Positions 9,011-18,076 are shown, numbered from the stretch's first letter. The stretch is 64,000 nt of DNA from Rossellomorea vietnamensis (GCF_001305855.1 NZ_LIXZ01000014.1:40014-104013); one strand, 5' to 3'. The notes: a model not told the origin generated them from the sequence alone. Numbers and translations are program-made.

Positions 9011-10153
9011 CTATTGGCAGCCAATCAACCTTGATATAACCATTCTCTGTACTTCTGATGTCCCTTCTCCGATTTCAAGGAGTTTCGCGTCACGTAAGTA
9101 GCGCTCGACATGATATTCTTTCATGTAACCGTATCCGCCATGAATCTGAATCGCTTCGTCGGCTACTTCCATACTGATCTCCGAAGCATATAACTTACAC
9201 ATTGAAGCCTCTTTGGAAAATGGTCTTCCCTGATCCTTTAACCAGGCTGCTTTATGGACCATGTTCCTAGCGAGCTCGATCTTCATTGCCATGTCAGCCA
9301 GCTTAAATTGTGTAACTTGAAATTGAGATAACGTTTTACCGAATTGTTTTCTTTCTTTCGCATATTGAAGAGCCTTGTCAAAAGCAGCCTGAGCCACACC
9401 GACGGCCATTGCCCCTATTCCGATCCTGCCCCCATCCAAGGTTACGAGGAACTGCTTGAAGCCTTCCCCTTGCTTCCCTAAAAGGTTTTCCTTCGGGACT
9501 TCCACGTCCTCAAGGACCAGCTCAGTTGTATTGGAGGAATGAAGCCCCATTTTTTCATAATTATCAATGACCGTAAAACCTTTGGCCTTGGTAGGTACGA
9601 TGATCGCACTAATCTCTTTATCACCATTGTTCCTGCCTGTAATCGCCGTCAGCGCGAGATGATTCGCATAACTTGCATTGGTGATATAACATTTATTACC
9701 GTTGATGACCCATTTATCCCCTTTATCTTCAGCAGTGGTTTGGGTTCCCCCCGCATCTGAACCGGCATTGGGTTCAGTCAGGCCGAAAGCCCCAAATGAT
9801 TCCCCTGTACAGATCGGCGTTAAGTATTCCTGTTTCTGCTCGTGTGTACCAAATAAATTGATCGGGGCGCCTCCCAGTGAAATATGGGCAGAGTACGTGA
9901 TCCCCGTTGAAGCACATGCACGGCTGAGTTCTTCCGTTACGATGGCAAAGCTTACCGTATCCGCTCCGGCTCCACCATATTCTTCCGGAAAGGGAAGTCC
10001 CATCATCCCCAGATCAGAAAGTTTCTTGAAAATTTCTTTTGGAAATTCCTTTGTGCGGTCGCGGTCCAAAGCACCAGGCGCCACTTCTTCATCAGCGAAT
10101 TCCCTGATCGTTTTCTTAATCATTGTTTGCTCTTGTGTTAAGTCGAAATTCAT
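9011..10153 (-). CDS. Acyl-CoA dehydrogenase
   Basis: The 380-residue flavoenzyme oxidises an acyl-CoA to the trans-2-enoyl-CoA in fatty acid or branched-chain degradation. Full family architecture is present: N-terminal helical domain, FAD-binding motif FGLTEPNAGSDAG (about residue 125), and the C-terminal GGYGYMKEYHVERYLRDA signature. The catalytic glutamate is probably in GEGTSEVQR near residue 365, the short-chain position. The ATG has AAGGGGGATAAAG upstream. It stands alone between its own terminator and a membrane gene; in B. subtilis, from memory, sigA follows cccA here, so this is an accessory insertion. Chain-length specificity is unknown. Confidence 0.93.
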   Translation of the reverse strand: MNFDLTQEQTMIKKTIREFADEEVAPGALDRDRTKEFPKEIFKKLSDLGMMGLPFPEEYGGAGADTVSFAIVTEELSRACASTGITYSAHISLGGAPINLFGTHEQKQEYLTPICTGESFGAFGLTEPNAGSDAGGTQTTAEDKGDKWVINGNKCYITNASYANHLALTAITGRNNGDKEISAIIVPTKAKGFTVIDNYEKMGLHSSNTTELVLEDVEVPKENLLGKQGEGFKQFLVTLDGGRIGIGAMAVGVAQAAFDKALQYAKERKQFGKTLSQFQVTQFKLADMAMKIELARNMVHKAAWLKDQGRPFSKEASMCKLYASEISMEVADEAIQIHGGYGYMKEYHVERYLRDAKLLEIGEGTSEVQRMVISRLIGCQ

Positions 10154-10318
10154 CTTTATCCCCCTTGTCTAACTTTGATGACTGAAAGCCACAGACTTCT
10201 ACAGTACATAGAGCTCTTTCAATCATAGTCATACGATTCTATGAATGCGCTCTCATTCCTATTATAAGAGGGTATCGTGAATTTTCTCAACTTTAAAAAA
10301 CTTTTAAATTTTCAGAAG

Positions 10319-10858
10319 TTATAGTAATATATAAATTCCTACAAGGAACGCTCCCACACATCCCGCCAGCGTGAAATAATTCATCTTCCATTTCACCCCT
10401 GCACCTATCCAAATAAAACAGTTCAGAAATAAGGTTATGTATAATTGCGAAGTGTTCTCTTCAAAGATCTCCCCCGTTATTTTTATGGAGGAAAGAAGCA
10501 GGATGCACGCAGCTGACGTATAGAGAAGCAAAGGTGAGAATTGTTTCTTAGTATAATAAATTCCTACACCCATTAATAATCCGACAAAACTTGCCAAAAT
10601 CGCTGTTTGCAAAACGATTGACAATTCAGTAAAATAAATGACAAATAATGAAATTACTATTGAAGAAATGGAAATCAGGAATTCTTTTAGGAAGGGTTTT
10701 TTCTGAGGTTCCGCAGTTTGACTGGCATTGATCCCTGCTCCTTCTGTATACAGCGCAAGAAGAAAGTCACAATATTGTTCAGGCAGCATCTTCGTTTGCT
10801 TCCAAAGGAGAATTTCATGGATAATGGTTTCTGTTTTTGAATCCTTTATTCTGGTCAC
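10319..10858 (-). CDS. Uncharacterised bacillar membrane protein
   Basis: I do not recognise a characterised family. With a GTG start at 10858 (AAAAAAGGTG 8-10 nt upstream) the protein has 179 residues: a soluble N-terminal 60 residues (EILLWKQTKMLPEQYCDFLL) followed by five or six hydrophobic segments to the very C-terminus (LAGCVGAFLVGIYILL). The frame stays open to 10903 but has no better site there. It lies downstream of sigA on the same strand, after the sigA terminator, and before the acyl-CoA dehydrogenase. The N-terminal segment may be a docking or sensing part; this is a guess. Confidence 0.75.
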   Translation of the reverse strand: MTRIKDSKTETIIHEILLWKQTKMLPEQYCDFLLALYTEGAGINASQTAEPQKKPFLKEFLISISSIVISLFVIYFTELSIVLQTAILASFVGLLMGVGIYYTKKQFSPLLLYTSAACILLLSSIKITGEIFEENTSQLYITLFLNCFIWIGAGVKWKMNYFTLAGCVGAFLVGIYILL

Positions 10859-10931
10859 TTTTGTCACACCTTTTTTATTGCATCCTTTAGCTCTATTCGG
10901 CAACGTTCATAAAAAACCCTTTAAATCGGAC

Positions 10932-10964
10932 AAAAAAACTGCCTCTATGCACAATAGAGGCAGT
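10932..10964 (-). terminator. Terminator of the dnaG-sigA operon
   Basis: ACTGCCTCTA and TAGAGGCAGT form a perfect 10-bp stem with a 7-nt loop on the minus strand, followed by seven T, directly after sigA. Confidence 0.92.
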
Positions 10965-10975
10965 AAAGAGTGGTT

Positions 10976-12106
10976 CTATTCCAAAAAGTCTTTCAAGCGT
11001 TTGCTTCTGCTTGGATGGCGCAGTTTTCGAAGGGCTTTTGCTTCGATTTGACGAATACGTTCCCGGGTAACACCAAACACTTTACCCACTTCTTCCAATG
11101 TACGGGTTCTGCCGTCATCCAGACCAAAACGTAACCGTAGAACATTTTCTTCCCGGTCTGTAAGAGTATCCAGGACATCTTCAAGCTGTTCTTTCAACAG
11201 TTCATAAGCTGCATGTTCTGAAGGAGATTGAGCTTCTGCATCCTCGATGAAGTCTCCAAGGTGAGAATCGTCTTCTTCACCAATCGGTGTCTCAAGGGAT
11301 ACAGGTTCTTGAGCGATCTTGAGAATTTCACGAACCTTTTCTGGAGTCAGGTCCATTTCTTCAGCAATTTCTTCCGGTGCGGGTTCACGGCCCAGATCTT
11401 GAAGCAACTGTCTTTGGACGCGAATCAGCTTATTAATGGTCTCAACCATATGAACCGGGATACGTATCGTTCTTGCCTGGTCAGCAATGGCACGGGTGAT
11501 GGCTTGTCGAATCCACCAAGTGGCATACGTACTGAATTTGTACCCTTTCCGGTAATCAAACTTTTCCACTGCTTTAATAAGACCCATGTTTCCTTCCTGG
11601 ATAAGATCCAAAAAGAGCATCCCGCGGCCAACATAGCGTTTTGCGATACTGACAACGAGTCTCAGGTTCGCTTCGGCCAGACGTCGTTTTGCTTCCTCAT
11701 CACCATCTTCAATTCTCTTGGCAAGATTGATCTCTTCCTCTGCAGAAAGTAAATCGACTCTACCAATTTCTTTCAGGTACATACGTACAGGATCATTTAT
11801 CTTAACCCCGGGAGGAACACTTAAATCATTGAGATTAAACTCTTCTTCCTCTTCCTTCTCTAACTCCGTGGCACCTGGATCATCATCTTCGTCACTTTCA
11901 TTAACGATTTCCACATCCTGTTCACCTAAGTGTGCATAGAATTCGTCCATTTGATCGGAATCCAATTCGAAGCCGGATAATTTATCTGCAATATCTTCGT
12001 ATGTGAGGACTCCTCTTTTCTTACCTTGGTTAACTAAAAATTCTTTCACCTGATCAACAGTTAATTCTGACGCTATTTGTTTGGAACGCGCTGACTTTTC
12101 AGCCAT
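10976..12106 (-). CDS. sigA: Primary sigma factor SigA (sigma-43)
   Basis: The 376-residue protein is the housekeeping sigma factor. Visible parts: a short region 1.1, an acidic stretch near residues 70-90, region 1.2 from [10 protein letters not shown], region 2 with [14 protein letters not shown] (recognises -10), and region 4.2 [21 protein letters not shown] (recognises -35). B. subtilis SigA is 371 residues. The ATG at 12106 follows AGGAGGGG at 5-6 nt; the in-frame start at 12124 has no comparable site. It is last in the yqxD-dnaG-sigA macromolecular synthesis operon, 33 bp behind dnaG. Confidence 0.98.
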   Translation of the reverse strand: MAEKSARSKQIASELTVDQVKEFLVNQGKKRGVLTYEDIADKLSGFELDSDQMDEFYAHLGEQDVEIVNESDEDDDPGATELEKEEEEEFNLNDLSVPPGVKINDPVRMYLKEIGRVDLLSAEEEINLAKRIEDGDEEAKRRLAEANLRLVVSIAKRYVGRGMLFLDLIQEGNMGLIKAVEKFDYRKGYKFSTYATWWIRQAITRAIADQARTIRIPVHMVETINKLIRVQRQLLQDLGREPAPEEIAEEMDLTPEKVREILKIAQEPVSLETPIGEEDDSHLGDFIEDAEAQSPSEHAAYELLKEQLEDVLDTLTDREENVLRLRFGLDDGRTRTLEEVGKVFGVTRERIRQIEAKALRKLRHPSRSKRLKDFLE

Positions 12107-12139
12107 TTGTTCCCCTCCTTCCAACTTCCTTACAAAACT

Positions 12140-13951
12140 TTATAGAGACTTACGCAGCTGTAAGATTTCCATTGCGATTTGTGCTTCCTGCCTGTAATCC
12201 TTTAGTCTTTCCGCTTCTTTTCTTTCCACTTCTTTTTCTTTTATTCTCAACATCTTTTGATGTTTTAACACCTGGTTAACGTAATCTGTCAATTCCTGAT
12301 CCGTACTTTCTTCACTTATGGACATCATTTCGATTTCCGTCACGATCCTTCTGAGCCTTTCATCAGGAAGATACCCGATGAACGCACTGGCACTTGGAGG
12401 CAGACCTTCTTCATAATAACCCAATAAATAAGTAATAATAGCCTGATGCTCATCGATATTGAGGTTCGTGCCTGCAAGCCACCCCTGAATCTTATAAGCG
12501 ATAGTCGGATCCTTCAGCATGTAGGCAATCAACCTTCGCTCAGCGGTTTGGTATGCCGGCAGCAGCCTGGACTGCGTGGGCTGTTTGAAATTCCCTTGCA
12601 TACCGACCTGTTTAGGTGGTTTAGCAACGCGATTTTCCGGACCTTGCAATTCAGACAGCTGTTGTTGAAGAGCCTCTAACGATAGTTCGAACTCATCAGC
12701 CAGGTATCTTAAATAATAATCCTTTTCAACCGCTTTACTTAATTGAGTAATTTCCTTAAGTATGTCTTCTATATACTTAAGGCGATCTCCTTCATCATTT
12801 AAGTTTTTATTCAGTTTATAATACCGAAGCTTAAAAGCCATGAACGTCAAACTTACCCCTATTACATCCTGTTGGAATCTTTCTGAACCATATTTGGTGA
12901 TGTAGTCATCAGGGTCTAATTGTTCGGGAATTACGGCTACGCGTATGTCCAACTGATGTTTGTGAAGAAGCTTCCCGGCTCTGAATGCAGCTTCCACTCC
13001 GGCAGAGTCACCATCGTAACAAATGATGATGGAATCCGTTAATCGCTTTAATAGGCCTATTTGCTGTTCCGTCAATGAAGTACCCATGGTGGCTACTCCG
13101 TTTTCAACCCCGGCTTCGCTTGCTGAAATAACATCGGCAAAGCCTTCAAATAATATCGCCTGCTGTTTTCTTCTAATCATTGCTCGTGCATCATGATAAT
13201 GATAAAGGATGCTGCTTTTATTGAAGATCTTTGTTTCTGGACTGTTTAAGTATTTAGGCTGGTCATTCGCATCGATCGTCCTGCCTGAAAATGCAACAGT
13301 ATTCCCTTTTGTATCCACAATCGGAAACATGATTCTTCCCCTGAAGCGATCGAGGAATGAATCGTCCCTTTCCCTTCTCACGAGTAAACCAGCAGCTTCC
13401 ATCAGTTCAAGGGAGTAACCCCTCTTCTCCAGAAACTTGACCGTGAAATCCCAACTCGGGAGCGACCAACCTATCTGGAATTTCGTGATACTTTCCGTTG
13501 TAAAGCCCCTTGCCAGTAAATATTCCAGTGCTTCCTGACCTTCCTTTGTATTTAGAAGGAGATGATGGTAAAATTTACTTAATAAGCTGTGAGCTTCCAT
13601 CATTTGCTTCTCGTCCTCTTGAGGAGGAAGCGGTTGATCAGAAGAAGGGGTTTGAATGGCAATTTCTTCTCCGACTCTTGATCCCAGCTTTTGAGCCGCC
13701 TCGAGAAAGCTGAGGCCGTCTACATCCATGAGAAACGTAAATGCGTTTCCTCCTGCACCACACCCAAAGCAATGAAAGATTTGTTTGTCGGGAGAAACAG
13801 AAAAAGATGGAGTATTTTCTCCATGGAACGGACATAAACCAAAATAATTCCTGCCCTGCTTTTTCAGTTGTACATAATCACTGACAACATCGACGATATC
13901 GGTTGACGATAAAATTTTATTTAACTTATCCTCAGGGATTCTTTCAGACAT
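12140..13951 (-). CDS. dnaG: DNA primase
   Basis: The 603-residue primase synthesises RNA primers at the replication fork. The N-terminal CHC2 zinc domain (CPFHGENTPSF and HCFGCGAGG, residues about 40-64), the TOPRIM domain (EGFADVISA near 268, then CYDGDSAG with the acidic metal ligands) and a C-terminal helicase-binding domain are all present. Length equals the B. subtilis protein. It lies between yqxD and sigA, all on the minus strand, and is likely expressed from the promoter upstream of yqxD. Confidence 0.97.
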   Translation of the reverse strand: MSERIPEDKLNKILSSTDIVDVVSDYVQLKKQGRNYFGLCPFHGENTPSFSVSPDKQIFHCFGCGAGGNAFTFLMDVDGLSFLEAAQKLGSRVGEEIAIQTPSSDQPLPPQEDEKQMMEAHSLLSKFYHHLLLNTKEGQEALEYLLARGFTTESITKFQIGWSLPSWDFTVKFLEKRGYSLELMEAAGLLVRRERDDSFLDRFRGRIMFPIVDTKGNTVAFSGRTIDANDQPKYLNSPETKIFNKSSILYHYHDARAMIRRKQQAILFEGFADVISASEAGVENGVATMGTSLTEQQIGLLKRLTDSIIICYDGDSAGVEAAFRAGKLLHKHQLDIRVAVIPEQLDPDDYITKYGSERFQQDVIGVSLTFMAFKLRYYKLNKNLNDEGDRLKYIEDILKEITQLSKAVEKDYYLRYLADEFELSLEALQQQLSELQGPENRVAKPPKQVGMQGNFKQPTQSRLLPAYQTAERRLIAYMLKDPTIAYKIQGWLAGTNLNIDEHQAIITYLLGYYEEGLPPSASAFIGYLPDERLRRIVTEIEMMSISEESTDQELTDYVNQVLKHQKMLRIKEKEVERKEAERLKDYRQEAQIAMEILQLRKSL

Positions 13952-13995
13952 ACTCTATCACCTGTTTTTATTTACCCTCTTAATCCATTCTGTAC

Positions 13996-14472
13996 TTATT
14001 GCGATTCTCCTGCAATTTCCGACAAGATTTTATCGAAGGACGTACAAAATGTTTCTCTGTCTTCATTTGTAAAAGGCTTGGGACCTTTACCATAGTTGCC
14101 TCTCCTGCGTTCTTTGGCTGCGACATACCGATAATCGAGTGCCGTGACAATACTCTCTTCCCTGTAGGCTTTTCCCCTGGGAGAGATGGCATAAACTTTT
14201 TTCGGTAATACCAGACTTGCAAGCCCTATGTCCTGTGTCACCAGGACGTCTCCTGCCTTGACATGATTCATGATGTATAAGTCTGCCGCTTCTTTCGAAC
14301 TATCCACATATACCCATTCACCTTCATCCGGTGTGTTCTTTCTGTGGGCATGGGAAGCAACAAAAATGATGTTAAAGCCATAACCTCTTGTTATTTTAAT
14401 GATTTCCTGTTTTACCGGGCAAGCATCCGCGTCTACATATACGGTAGGGTTATGATCGCTAATACTAACTAT
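13996..14472 (-). CDS. yqxD: YqxD/YaiI-family (DUF188) protein with a non-canonical start
   Basis: The family N-terminal motif YVDADACPV is encoded upstream of the only canonical in-frame start (GTG at 14307, giving 103 residues without the motif). Reading back from it reaches a TGA at 14478 with no ATG, GTG or TTG between. The candidates are ATA at 14472 (GGAG exactly 9 nt upstream; 158 residues, given here) and ATT at 14463 (155 residues). DUF188 proteins have a PIN-like fold and no proven function. The gene heads the yqxD-dnaG-sigA operon. Product identity is firm; the start is not. Confidence 0.8.
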   Translation of the reverse strand: MVSISDHNPTVYVDADACPVKQEIIKITRGYGFNIIFVASHAHRKNTPDEGEWVYVDSSKEAADLYIMNHVKAGDVLVTQDIGLASLVLPKKVYAISPRGKAYREESIVTALDYRYVAAKERRRGNYGKGPKPFTNEDRETFCTSFDKILSEIAGESQ

Positions 14473-14594
14473 TCTACATCACTCCGCATTATCCTTCTCT
14501 CTTTTTAGAACTTTCCCAGAGATTTGATTGAAATTGTCGAATTTTAATTCAGACGAGACTTGACATATCACAATAATTAGTTTATTCCTTAAGA

Positions 14595-14607
14595 GTTTAG
14601 TCTAAAC
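14595..14607. other. 13-bp palindrome in the leader of the sigA operon
   Basis: GTTTAG-T-CTAAAC is perfectly symmetric and falls about 25-36 nt downstream of the predicted start of the minus-strand transcript toward yqxD-dnaG-sigA. It could be an operator. No matching regulator is recognised. Confidence 0.35.
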
Positions 14608-14637
14608 CTATTTTAAATATTTTTATCACAATTTTTT

Positions 14638-14666
14638 ATTATAGTATAATCGGACAAGTTTGACCA
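14638..14666 (-). promoter_or_regulatory. Promoter of the yqxD-dnaG-sigA operon
   Basis: On the minus strand a perfect -10 TATAAT (14638-14643) lies 17 bp from TGGTCA (14661-14666, 4 of 6 to the -35 consensus). The predicted leader is about 155 nt long. The rest of the 14473-14786 gap is AT-rich with no gene. Confidence 0.65.
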
Positions 14667-14715
14667 CTATAAAAACTTAATTCCTTTAAGGTTTTTGTTA
14701 TCATTTAAAAATCAC

Positions 14716-14757
14716 CAAAAAAAAAGAATGATTCCCTTTCCATATTAGGGGAATCAC
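14716..14757 (-). terminator. Terminator after ppsR
   Basis: On the minus strand GTGATTCCCC pairs with GGGAATCATT, followed by nine T. It separates ccpN-ppsR from the sigA operon. Confidence 0.88.
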
Positions 14758-14786
14758 CCTTTCAACACGAAAAATGTGTCCGCCGA

Positions 14787-15596
14787 TCAATCGTTGGCTT
14801 TTTGGTAAATGTTTGTGATGACATTGGCTGTTTCTTCGACGGCTTTGTTGGTTACGTCGATGACGTGACATCCGATGCGGTCCGTAATTTTTTCAAAATA
14901 CGTCAGTTCATCTTCTATACGTTTTATATTTGCGTAGCTCGCCTGATCGTTCAGTCCGAGAGACTTTAATCTTTCCCTGCGGATCGTATTCAGCTTCTCC
15001 GGGCTTATTTTTAATCCGAAGCATTTCTTCGGTGAAACCATAAATAATTCTTCCGGGGGATCTACTTCCGGGACAAGCGGAACATTCGCCACTTTGATCC
15101 TTTTAAGTGCAAGGTATTGCGACAGCGGGGTCTTTGACGTCCTGGACACTCCGACAAGTACAATATCCGCCCTGAGGATGCCCCGCGGGTCACGCCCATC
15201 ATCGTATTTGACGGCAAATTCAATGGCTTCCACCTTCTTGAAGTAGTCGTCATCAAGCTTTCTGACAGTCCCGGGTTCAAACAACGGTTCCCTTTGGTAG
15301 GAAGATTGAAATTTGTCCATCAGCGGACCGATGATATCAAATGCATAGAGCTCTTCCTTTTCAGATTGTTCTTTGATGTATGCACGCATATCCGGTTTTA
15401 CAAGGGTATACACAATCAACCCCTGATTGAGCTTCGCCAAGGAAATCACTTCATCGATATGTTCGGTGTCCTCTATATACGGAAAGCGTTTAATGACCGT
15501 ATTGGAACCATTGAATTGGCTAATCGCCGCTTTTGTGACTAATTCGGCAGTCTCCCCCACCGAGTCGGATACAACATAGATGATCGGTTCTTTCAC
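14787..15596 (-). CDS. ppsR: Pyruvate, phosphate dikinase regulatory kinase/phosphatase
   Basis: The 269-residue protein is a full-length DUF299 (PSRP) enzyme, a bifunctional ADP-dependent kinase and Pi-dependent pyrophosphorylase that switches pyruvate phosphate dikinase or PEP synthetase off and on. The nucleotide-binding loop [11 protein letters not shown] is near residue 150, preceded by DGRDPRGI. The GTG start has AAGGTGG upstream. It is 16 bp behind ccpN, the same pair as yqzB-yqfL in B. subtilis, where CcpN and this protein modulate gluconeogenic flux. I see no dikinase gene in this window. Confidence 0.93.
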   Translation of the reverse strand: MKEPIIYVVSDSVGETAELVTKAAISQFNGSNTVIKRFPYIEDTEHIDEVISLAKLNQGLIVYTLVKPDMRAYIKEQSEKEELYAFDIIGPLMDKFQSSYQREPLFEPGTVRKLDDDYFKKVEAIEFAVKYDDGRDPRGILRADIVLVGVSRTSKTPLSQYLALKRIKVANVPLVPEVDPPEELFMVSPKKCFGLKISPEKLNTIRRERLKSLGLNDQASYANIKRIEDELTYFEKITDRIGCHVIDVTNKAVEETANVITNIYQKAND

Positions 15597-15612
15597 GATC
15601 GTTCACCACCTT

Positions 15613-16239
15613 CTAGTATTCATCTGCCAACGCAACAAATGCTTTTGTTATATTGGTCTTCGTAATCCTGCCTATGACTTCTAAATCACCGTTTTCGGTC
15701 TTTTTGATGACGGGTACAGAGTCAATTTGCTTATGAATCAAGTCCTTCGCCACTCCGATCAGCTGGTCATCTTTTTCACAAACCGTGATATTGGGCATCC
15801 TTGTCATAATAATATTCACCGGCAACGTACTGAGTTCCTGCTTCCCGATACTCGCTCTTAAAAGATCTTTACGGGAGAGGACACCCACTAAGTATGTATT
15901 GGCATCCACGACAAACAATGTTCCCACATCTTCCAGAAACATAGTTACGATGGCATCATACACGGAAACATTTTCATTCACCACAACGGGGATCGATTGA
16001 TAATCCTTGACGAATATTTTGTTCAGGTTCTCCGTCAGCAGCTGTGTACCTGTTTTCCCTGTATAGAAATACCCCACCCTTGGACGGGCATCCAAGTAAC
16101 CTGCCATGGTCAGGATCGCAAGGTCGGGTCTCAGAGTCGCCCTGGTTAAATTTAATTGATCCGCTATATGTTCACCAGTGATTGGCCCATTGTCTTTTAC
16201 TATTTGCAGAATATGTTCTTGACGCTTATTAAGTTCGAT
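15613..16239 (-). CDS. ccpN: Gluconeogenic repressor CcpN, start codon disturbed
   Basis: The N-terminal winged helix (ELNKRQEHIL, then TGEHIA and LTRATLRPDL) and two CBS domains (LEDVGTLFVVD; IMTRMPNITV) identify CcpN, which represses gapB and pckA in glycolytic conditions. The helix-turn-helix is intact in frame back to TGA at 16248, but no ATG, GTG or TTG lies between that stop and ATG 16107, which would remove the DNA-binding domain. AGGTGGTGA (one mismatch to the ideal SD) precedes GTA at 16245 and ATC at 16239; ATC, 9 nt beyond AGGTGG, is used here. A one-base insertion after GTG AGT (16249) is the alternative. Confidence 0.8.
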   Translation of the reverse strand: MELNKRQEHILQIVKDNGPITGEHIADQLNLTRATLRPDLAILTMAGYLDARPRVGYFYTGKTGTQLLTENLNKIFVKDYQSIPVVVNENVSVYDAIVTMFLEDVGTLFVVDANTYLVGVLSRKDLLRASIGKQELSTLPVNIIMTRMPNITVCEKDDQLIGVAKDLIHKQIDSVPVIKKTENGDLEVIGRITKTNITKAFVALADEY

Positions 16240-16426
16240 TGTTACTCACCACCTAACGGTCAAACGATTTATGTTATACTTTATATTAAATATTATATAC
16301 TATTTAACCGAAATGAAAAGAGCATATTATCATCCATTTGTGACAACCTATAGCTGAATTTCACTTTACAAAGAGTATCTTCTTTTGAATAAAACTTCAA
16401 ATCTTTTCTCCTCTCTAAATCATTAG

Positions 16427-16455
16427 TTGTTTTTATTTCTTTATCATGATAAAAT
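16427..16455 (+). promoter_or_regulatory. Promoter for the glyS T-box transcript
   Basis: TTGTTT (16427-16432) and TAAAAT (16450-16455) are 17 bp apart, 25 bp before the T-box leader begins. The -35 is weak. Confidence 0.45.
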
Positions 16456-16479
16456 GTCTTCATCTTATAACCAATAAAG

Positions 16480-16675
16480 CTATGATGGATCAATAATCCT
16501 TGCTGACAGATAAGCGACTGGGGACAGTGAAAGCCCAGAAGGCATGGAGACGGCAATCCGGAGCTATTTACCGATTAAAAGTGGGTATACTTGTATGTAT
16601 ATCAACTAGGGTGGAACCGCGAGTAACAAGCTCGTCCCTAGGCCTCAAGCGCCTAAGGACGAGCTTTTTTATTTA
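16480..16675 (+). ncRNA. Glycine T-box leader
   Basis: The T-box core AGGGTGGAACCGCG starts at 16608. The terminator (16628-16670) is a long stem from AAGCTCGTCC to GGACGAGCTT ending in a T-run. In the upstream Stem I region, GAAGGCATGG places a GGC glycine codon at 16541-16543, the likely specifier. The bulge TGGA fits the UCCA end expected of tRNA-Gly. Uncharged tRNA-Gly would stabilise the antiterminator and switch on glyS. Confidence 0.93.
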
Positions 16676-16702
16676 CATAAATGATAAAAAGGAGTGACTT
16701 AT

Positions 16703-18076
16703 ATGTCAATGGAACAAGTAGTCAACTTAGCAAAGCACAGAGGATTTGTCTTCCCCGGTTCTGAAATTTACGGAGGACTTGCCAACACATGGGATTACGG
16801 CCCGCTTGGTGTAGAGTTAAAAAACAATATTAAAAAAGCTTGGTGGAAAAAATTCGTACAGGAATCCCCTTATAATGTAGGCCTTGATGCAAGTATCCTG
16901 ATGAATCCCCAAACATGGGTAGCTTCCGGACACGTTGGAAACTTCAATGATCCGATGATCGACTGTAAGCAATGTAAAACTCGTCACCGCGCAGACAAAA
17001 TCATCGAAAACGCTCTGGAAGCAAAAGGTATCGAAATGATCGTCGATGGTCTTTCTTTCGAGAAAATGGAAGAAATCATCAAAGAGCATGATATTGCGTG
17101 TCCTGATTGCGGGAGCCATGATTTCACGGGTATCCGCCAATTTGATCTTATGTTCAAAACCCATCAGGGAGTAACGGAATCTTCTACAAATGAAATTTAT
17201 TTACGTCCTGAAACTGCACAGGGAATCTTTGTAAACTTCAAAAACGTTCAGCGATCCATGCGTAAGAAGATGCCTTTCGGTATTGCTCAAGTAGGTAAAA
17301 GCTTCCGAAATGAAATCACTCCTGGTAATTTCACATTCAGAACCCGTGAATTCGAACAGATGGAATTGGAATTCTTCTGCAAACCTGGTGAAGACCTTGA
17401 GTGGTTCTCATACTGGCGCGAATTCTGTAAAAACTGGTTACTGAATCTTGGAATGAGCGAAGATAACATGAGACTGCGTGATCATGATCAAGATGAATTA
17501 TCCCATTACAGCAACGCGACAACGGATATCGAATACAAATTCCCGTTTGGCTGGGGTGAGCTTTGGGGTGTGGCAGATCGTACAGACTTCGACCTGAAGC
17601 GTCATATGGAACACTCGAATGAGGACTTCCACTACATGGATCCACAAACGAATGAAAAATATGTCCCATACTGCATCGAGCCTTCCCTTGGGGCAGACCG
17701 GGTAACCCTTGCATTCCTATGCGATGCATTCGAAGAAGAGGAACTCGAGAACGATTCACGTACCGTGTTACGTTTTCACCCGGCGCTTGCTCCGTTCAAA
17801 GCGGCTGTGCTGCCACTTTCTAAAAAGCTTTCTGACGATGCAATCAAAGTGTACGAAGAGCTGTCACAGGATCTTATGATCGACTTCGACGAAACGGCAT
17901 CCATCGGGAAACGTTACCGCCGCCAGGACGAAATCGGTACACCATTCTGTATCACATTTGACTTTGACTCTGTAGAAGACGGTCAAGTAACCGTACGTGA
18001 CCGTGACACAATGGATCAAGTAAGGATGCCAATCAGTGAAGTTAAAGCGTTCTTGCTAGAGAAAACCAAATTTTAA
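16703..18076 (+). CDS. glyS: Glycyl-tRNA synthetase, single-chain dimeric type
   Basis: The 457-residue class II synthetase charges tRNA-Gly. It is the eukaryote-like alpha2 type, not the GlyQ/GlyS alpha2-beta2 type of B. subtilis. Motif 2 is in [21 protein letters not shown], cut here to note FRNEITP and REFEQME near residues 205-222; motif 3 is in [11 protein letters not shown] near 330. Paired zinc-type cysteines (CKQC, CPDC) flank an insertion at about 95-135. C-terminal anticodon-binding domain follows. GGAG is 8 nt before the ATG at 16703; an in-frame GTG at 16694 overlaps it. Controlled by the T-box upstream. Confidence 0.96.
   Translation: MSMEQVVNLAKHRGFVFPGSEIYGGLANTWDYGPLGVELKNNIKKAWWKKFVQESPYNVGLDASILMNPQTWVASGHVGNFNDPMIDCKQCKTRHRADKIIENALEAKGIEMIVDGLSFEKMEEIIKEHDIACPDCGSHDFTGIRQFDLMFKTHQGVTESSTNEIYLRPETAQGIFVNFKNVQRSMRKKMPFGIAQVGKSFRNEITPGNFTFRTREFEQMELEFFCKPGEDLEWFSYWREFCKNWLLNLGMSEDNMRLRDHDQDELSHYSNATTDIEYKFPFGWGELWGVADRTDFDLKRHMEHSNEDFHYMDPQTNEKYVPYCIEPSLGADRVTLAFLCDAFEEEELENDSRTVLRFHPALAPFKAAVLPLSKKLSDDAIKVYEELSQDLMIDFDETASIGKRYRRQDEIGTPFCITFDFDSVEDGQVTVRDRDTMDQVRMPISEVKAFLLEKTKF

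Noticed and set aside
16107..16250. ccpN as a true pseudogene
   Set aside because: The helix-turn-helix codons are fully conserved in frame upstream of ATG 16107, which argues for recent error or non-AUG start rather than decay.
16293..16556. 87-codon minus-strand frame upstream of glyS
   Set aside because: It runs through the glyS promoter and T-box Stem I, and has no ribosome binding site or recognisable motif.
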